Assembly: GCA_041583135.1 (NCBI GenBank)
Contig: JBFHGJ010000171.1
Location: forward strand, 1-7,383
Length of the DNA: 7,383 nucleotides
From: JABSOG01 sp041583135
GTDB lineage: Bacteria > Pseudomonadota > Gammaproteobacteria > Enterobacterales > Alteromonadaceae
Direction of reading: 5' to 3'
Shown here: piece by piece, positions 6,801 to 7,383 of the stretch
Position numbering within the stretch: the stretch's first letter is position 1
Layout of the letters: the number at the start of each line of letters is the position of its first letter
Made by a program: the position numbers and the translations under genes
The notes under the pieces: generated by a model
The model's input: only the letters and a program-made list of their open reading frames with translations
Database searches by the model: none
Told to the model about the DNA's origin: nothing

Positions 6801-7383
6801 CATCATCATCGCTTAAGCTGGTTGGGTCGTCCGGGTTATATCGGAAGTGACTAAAGCGGCCGCTTTGCGGATCAAAGTGGTTGAGGCCGCCACCCCAAGT
6901 ACCAACCCACAATGTGCCATCACTGTCGGGCAAGATGACTTGCACATCGTTATGAGAGAGGCTGAAAGGATCGTTATCGTCATGTAAATAGTGGTTGAAC
7001 TTCTCCTCTTTACTGTCAAACCGGTTTAGCCCGCCATCAAAAGTGCCGACCCAAATGGCGCCACTGGCGTCTTGAACCACATTTCTAACAATATCGCTCG
7101 ACAGGCTGCCGGGAATATCGGCGTTTCGGGTAAAATGGCTGTATCCGCTATCTTCAGGGCGCAAGCGGTTTAACCCCCCACCACGCGTGCCAATCCACAC
7201 CGTATCTTCATTATCGACATAAACCGCCGACACATCGTTATGATTGATACTCCCCCAATCATCGACATCTTGTTTGTAGTGACCAAAGCGGCGCAGCGCA
7301 ATATCAACTTTGTTGACGCCACCGGCCCAAGTGCCTATCCACAATAGCCCGTTGGCATCTTGAAAAGTCGATAATACGATATC
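3814..7383 (-). CDS. propeller-type hybrid histidine kinase with two kinase modules (5' truncated by window)
   Basis: The frame is open to the right edge, so the start is outside the window; 1189 residues are visible and numbered here from the edge. A TTG at 7342-7344 should not be taken as the start, because the preceding codons (DIVLSTFQDANGL) complete a propeller blade. In order: two-component-regulator propeller repeats (1 to about 360), a Y_Y_Y domain (about 410-488, with YKLEGFDSNW and TNLPAGQYTLRVKASN), a membrane helix (about 494-514), HisKA with phosphorylated H545 in SHELRTPLNG, an HATPase with N-box NLVGNAIKF, DTGIGI and GGTGLGL, a receiver with DD at 802-803, phosphoacceptor D848, T878 and K900, a charged coiled linker, a second HisKA with H953 in GIAHEINNPTNF, and a second HATPase with NLLVNACDAI, DNGCGM and GKGTGLGLS. 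The propeller should be periplasmic. Every key catalytic residue is present in both kinase modules and the receiver. There is no HPt and no DNA-binding domain, so an external response regulator is expected. The second module resembles NtrB-type kinases (HEINNP) more than the first. Confidence 0.95.
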   Translation of the reverse strand, partial: DIVLSTFQDANGLLWIGTWAGGVNKVDIALRRFGHYKQDVDDWGSINHNDVSAVYVDNEDTVWIGTRGGGLNRLRPEDSGYSHFTRNADIPGSLSSDIVRNVVQDASGAIWVGTFDGGLNRFDSKEEKFNHYLHDDNDPFSLSHNDVQVILPDSDGTLWVGTWGGGLNHFDPQSGRFSHFRYNPDDPTSLSDDDVVALYFDTQQRLWVGTWGGGLNLYDKNSKRFRRFRQDKANPTTLSNDNVLSIFQSDSSSLWIGTYGGGLNLMDLSSESFRQFTEADGLANNAVYGILQDRFNNLWLSTNRGISKFNPSAGSFRNYSFDDGLQSHEFNVGAYFQSRDGEMFFGGINGFNRFYADDIQADIQMPVVAFTDFLLFNQQVPISPSNPSENDDFYLAEAINSVKSLALNYRHSLVSFEFAALDYRAPMKNQYMYKLEGFDSNWIKSDPRIRRATYTNLPAGQYTLRVKASNADRVWNHQGVAIELAVAPPPWRAWWAWCLYALLALMLAFWFFAAQRKKIAQERALNLQLKQVNELKDDFLANTSHELRTPLNGIIGLTESLIDGATGQLPSATNANLSMVVASAKRLSNLVNDILDFSQLQNRHLKLKLKALDLHSMVDVVLALSKPLIGAKPITLHNLVDDHLPAVSADEDRLTQILHNLVGNAIKFTDEGKITVKAKVIEGRVCVSVVDTGIGIAQNELPRIFASFEQLQGGVNRRSGGTGLGLAVTRELVELHGGRLEVDSKPNVGSTFSFCLPISDERAEPSEVSDYQASRMAHMAYINSPEHDNQAQQGSFSILVVDDEPVNRQVLFNHLSLQKNYRLYEAPSGADALELIEQKGPFDLVLLDIMMPRMSGYEVCQKLREQYPMSELAIIFLTAKNQVADLVQSFAVGANDYLSKPVNKYELISRVETHLRLLDINRNLERKVAKRSNELVHAEKMASLGTLTAGIAHEINNPTNFVHVSSQNLAADLDAARQFILDLADDKADSAIVRSIEQQFKPLHEHLGTIRDGTERLMSIVKDLKTFTALDADDKNIIDVRSALQSTINLVQAQKHTVAQFIKDFKTVPEISCYPAQLNQVFMNLLVNACDAIESRQATGDNTPGIIEVSCALEAQHIVVCVKDNGCGMNKQTRSKLFEPFFTTKAVGKGTGLGLSIAYGIVKKHSGQLLVTSNPQQRTTFKVILPLTQ
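6340..7383 (-). repeat. tandem propeller blades encoded with a 144-base period
   Basis: Within the kinase gene the motif W(I/V)GTxxGG(L/V)N recurs with its tryptophan codon at about 7339, 7195, 7051, 6907, 6763 and 6619, each exactly 144 bases (48 residues) apart. Two weaker copies follow: WLSTNRGISKFN at about 6487 and FFGGINGFNRF near 6355, each 44 residues on. Each unit also carries a D/NPxSLSxxDV segment just before the strand leading to the W motif. These are Reg_prop blades of a beta-propeller, and the weaker last two precede the Y_Y_Y domain as in other members of the family. Known relatives often have about 14 blades in two propellers, so more blades are expected beyond the right edge. 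Confidence 0.85.

Noticed and set aside
7342..7344. TTG as the start of the kinase gene, giving a complete 1176-residue protein.
   Set aside because: The reading frame continues to the edge and the upstream codons encode the first part of the same propeller blade. A periplasmic propeller also needs an export signal, which is absent here.

Overview
The window looks like chromosome from a gammaproteobacterium. A marine Shewanella/Alteromonadales-type organism is my best guess. The reasons are a SstT C-terminus nearly matching the enterobacterial protein as I remember it, a long-hairpin methyl-accepting chemotaxis protein, an orphan family-3 periplasmic binding protein, and a very large propeller-type hybrid histidine kinase. 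This placement rests on protein style and balanced base composition, not on a marker gene. I saw no tRNA, rRNA, CRISPR array, insertion sequence or phage gene.

Layout. The left part (1-809, plus strand) holds the last 51 codons of sstT, a Na+/serine-threonine symporter, joined by an ATGA stop/start overlap to a complete gene for a cyclase/kynurenine-formamidase fold protein. This protein has lost two of the usual metal-binding histidines. The rest (852-7383, minus strand) is a sensory block transcribed toward the left genes. In transcription order it holds a hybrid histidine kinase whose 5' end lies beyond the right edge, a 142-base gap with a nested inverted repeat and a possible promoter, a double-Cache methyl-accepting chemotaxis protein, and a periplasmic solute-binding protein whose GTG start directly follows the chemoreceptor's stop. 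The two convoys converge at 810-851, where a short GC-rich hairpin overlaps the end of the binding-protein gene.

How the genes may work together. The binding protein has no permease beside it and is tied to the chemoreceptor gene, so a role in sensing, or in delivering ligand to the receptor, is more economical than transport. The kinase carries at least eight propeller blades, a Y_Y_Y domain, one membrane segment, a first kinase module, a receiver, and then a complete second kinase module. It has no DNA-binding output domain and no HPt domain, so its output partner must be encoded elsewhere. Whether kinase and chemoreceptor respond to the same stimulus cannot be read from the sequence.

Nothing here is clearly a new type of system. 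The points most worth checking are the kinase-receiver-kinase chain, the exact 48-residue propeller period, the metal-ligand-poor cyclase coupled to SstT, and the chemoreceptor/binding-protein pair.
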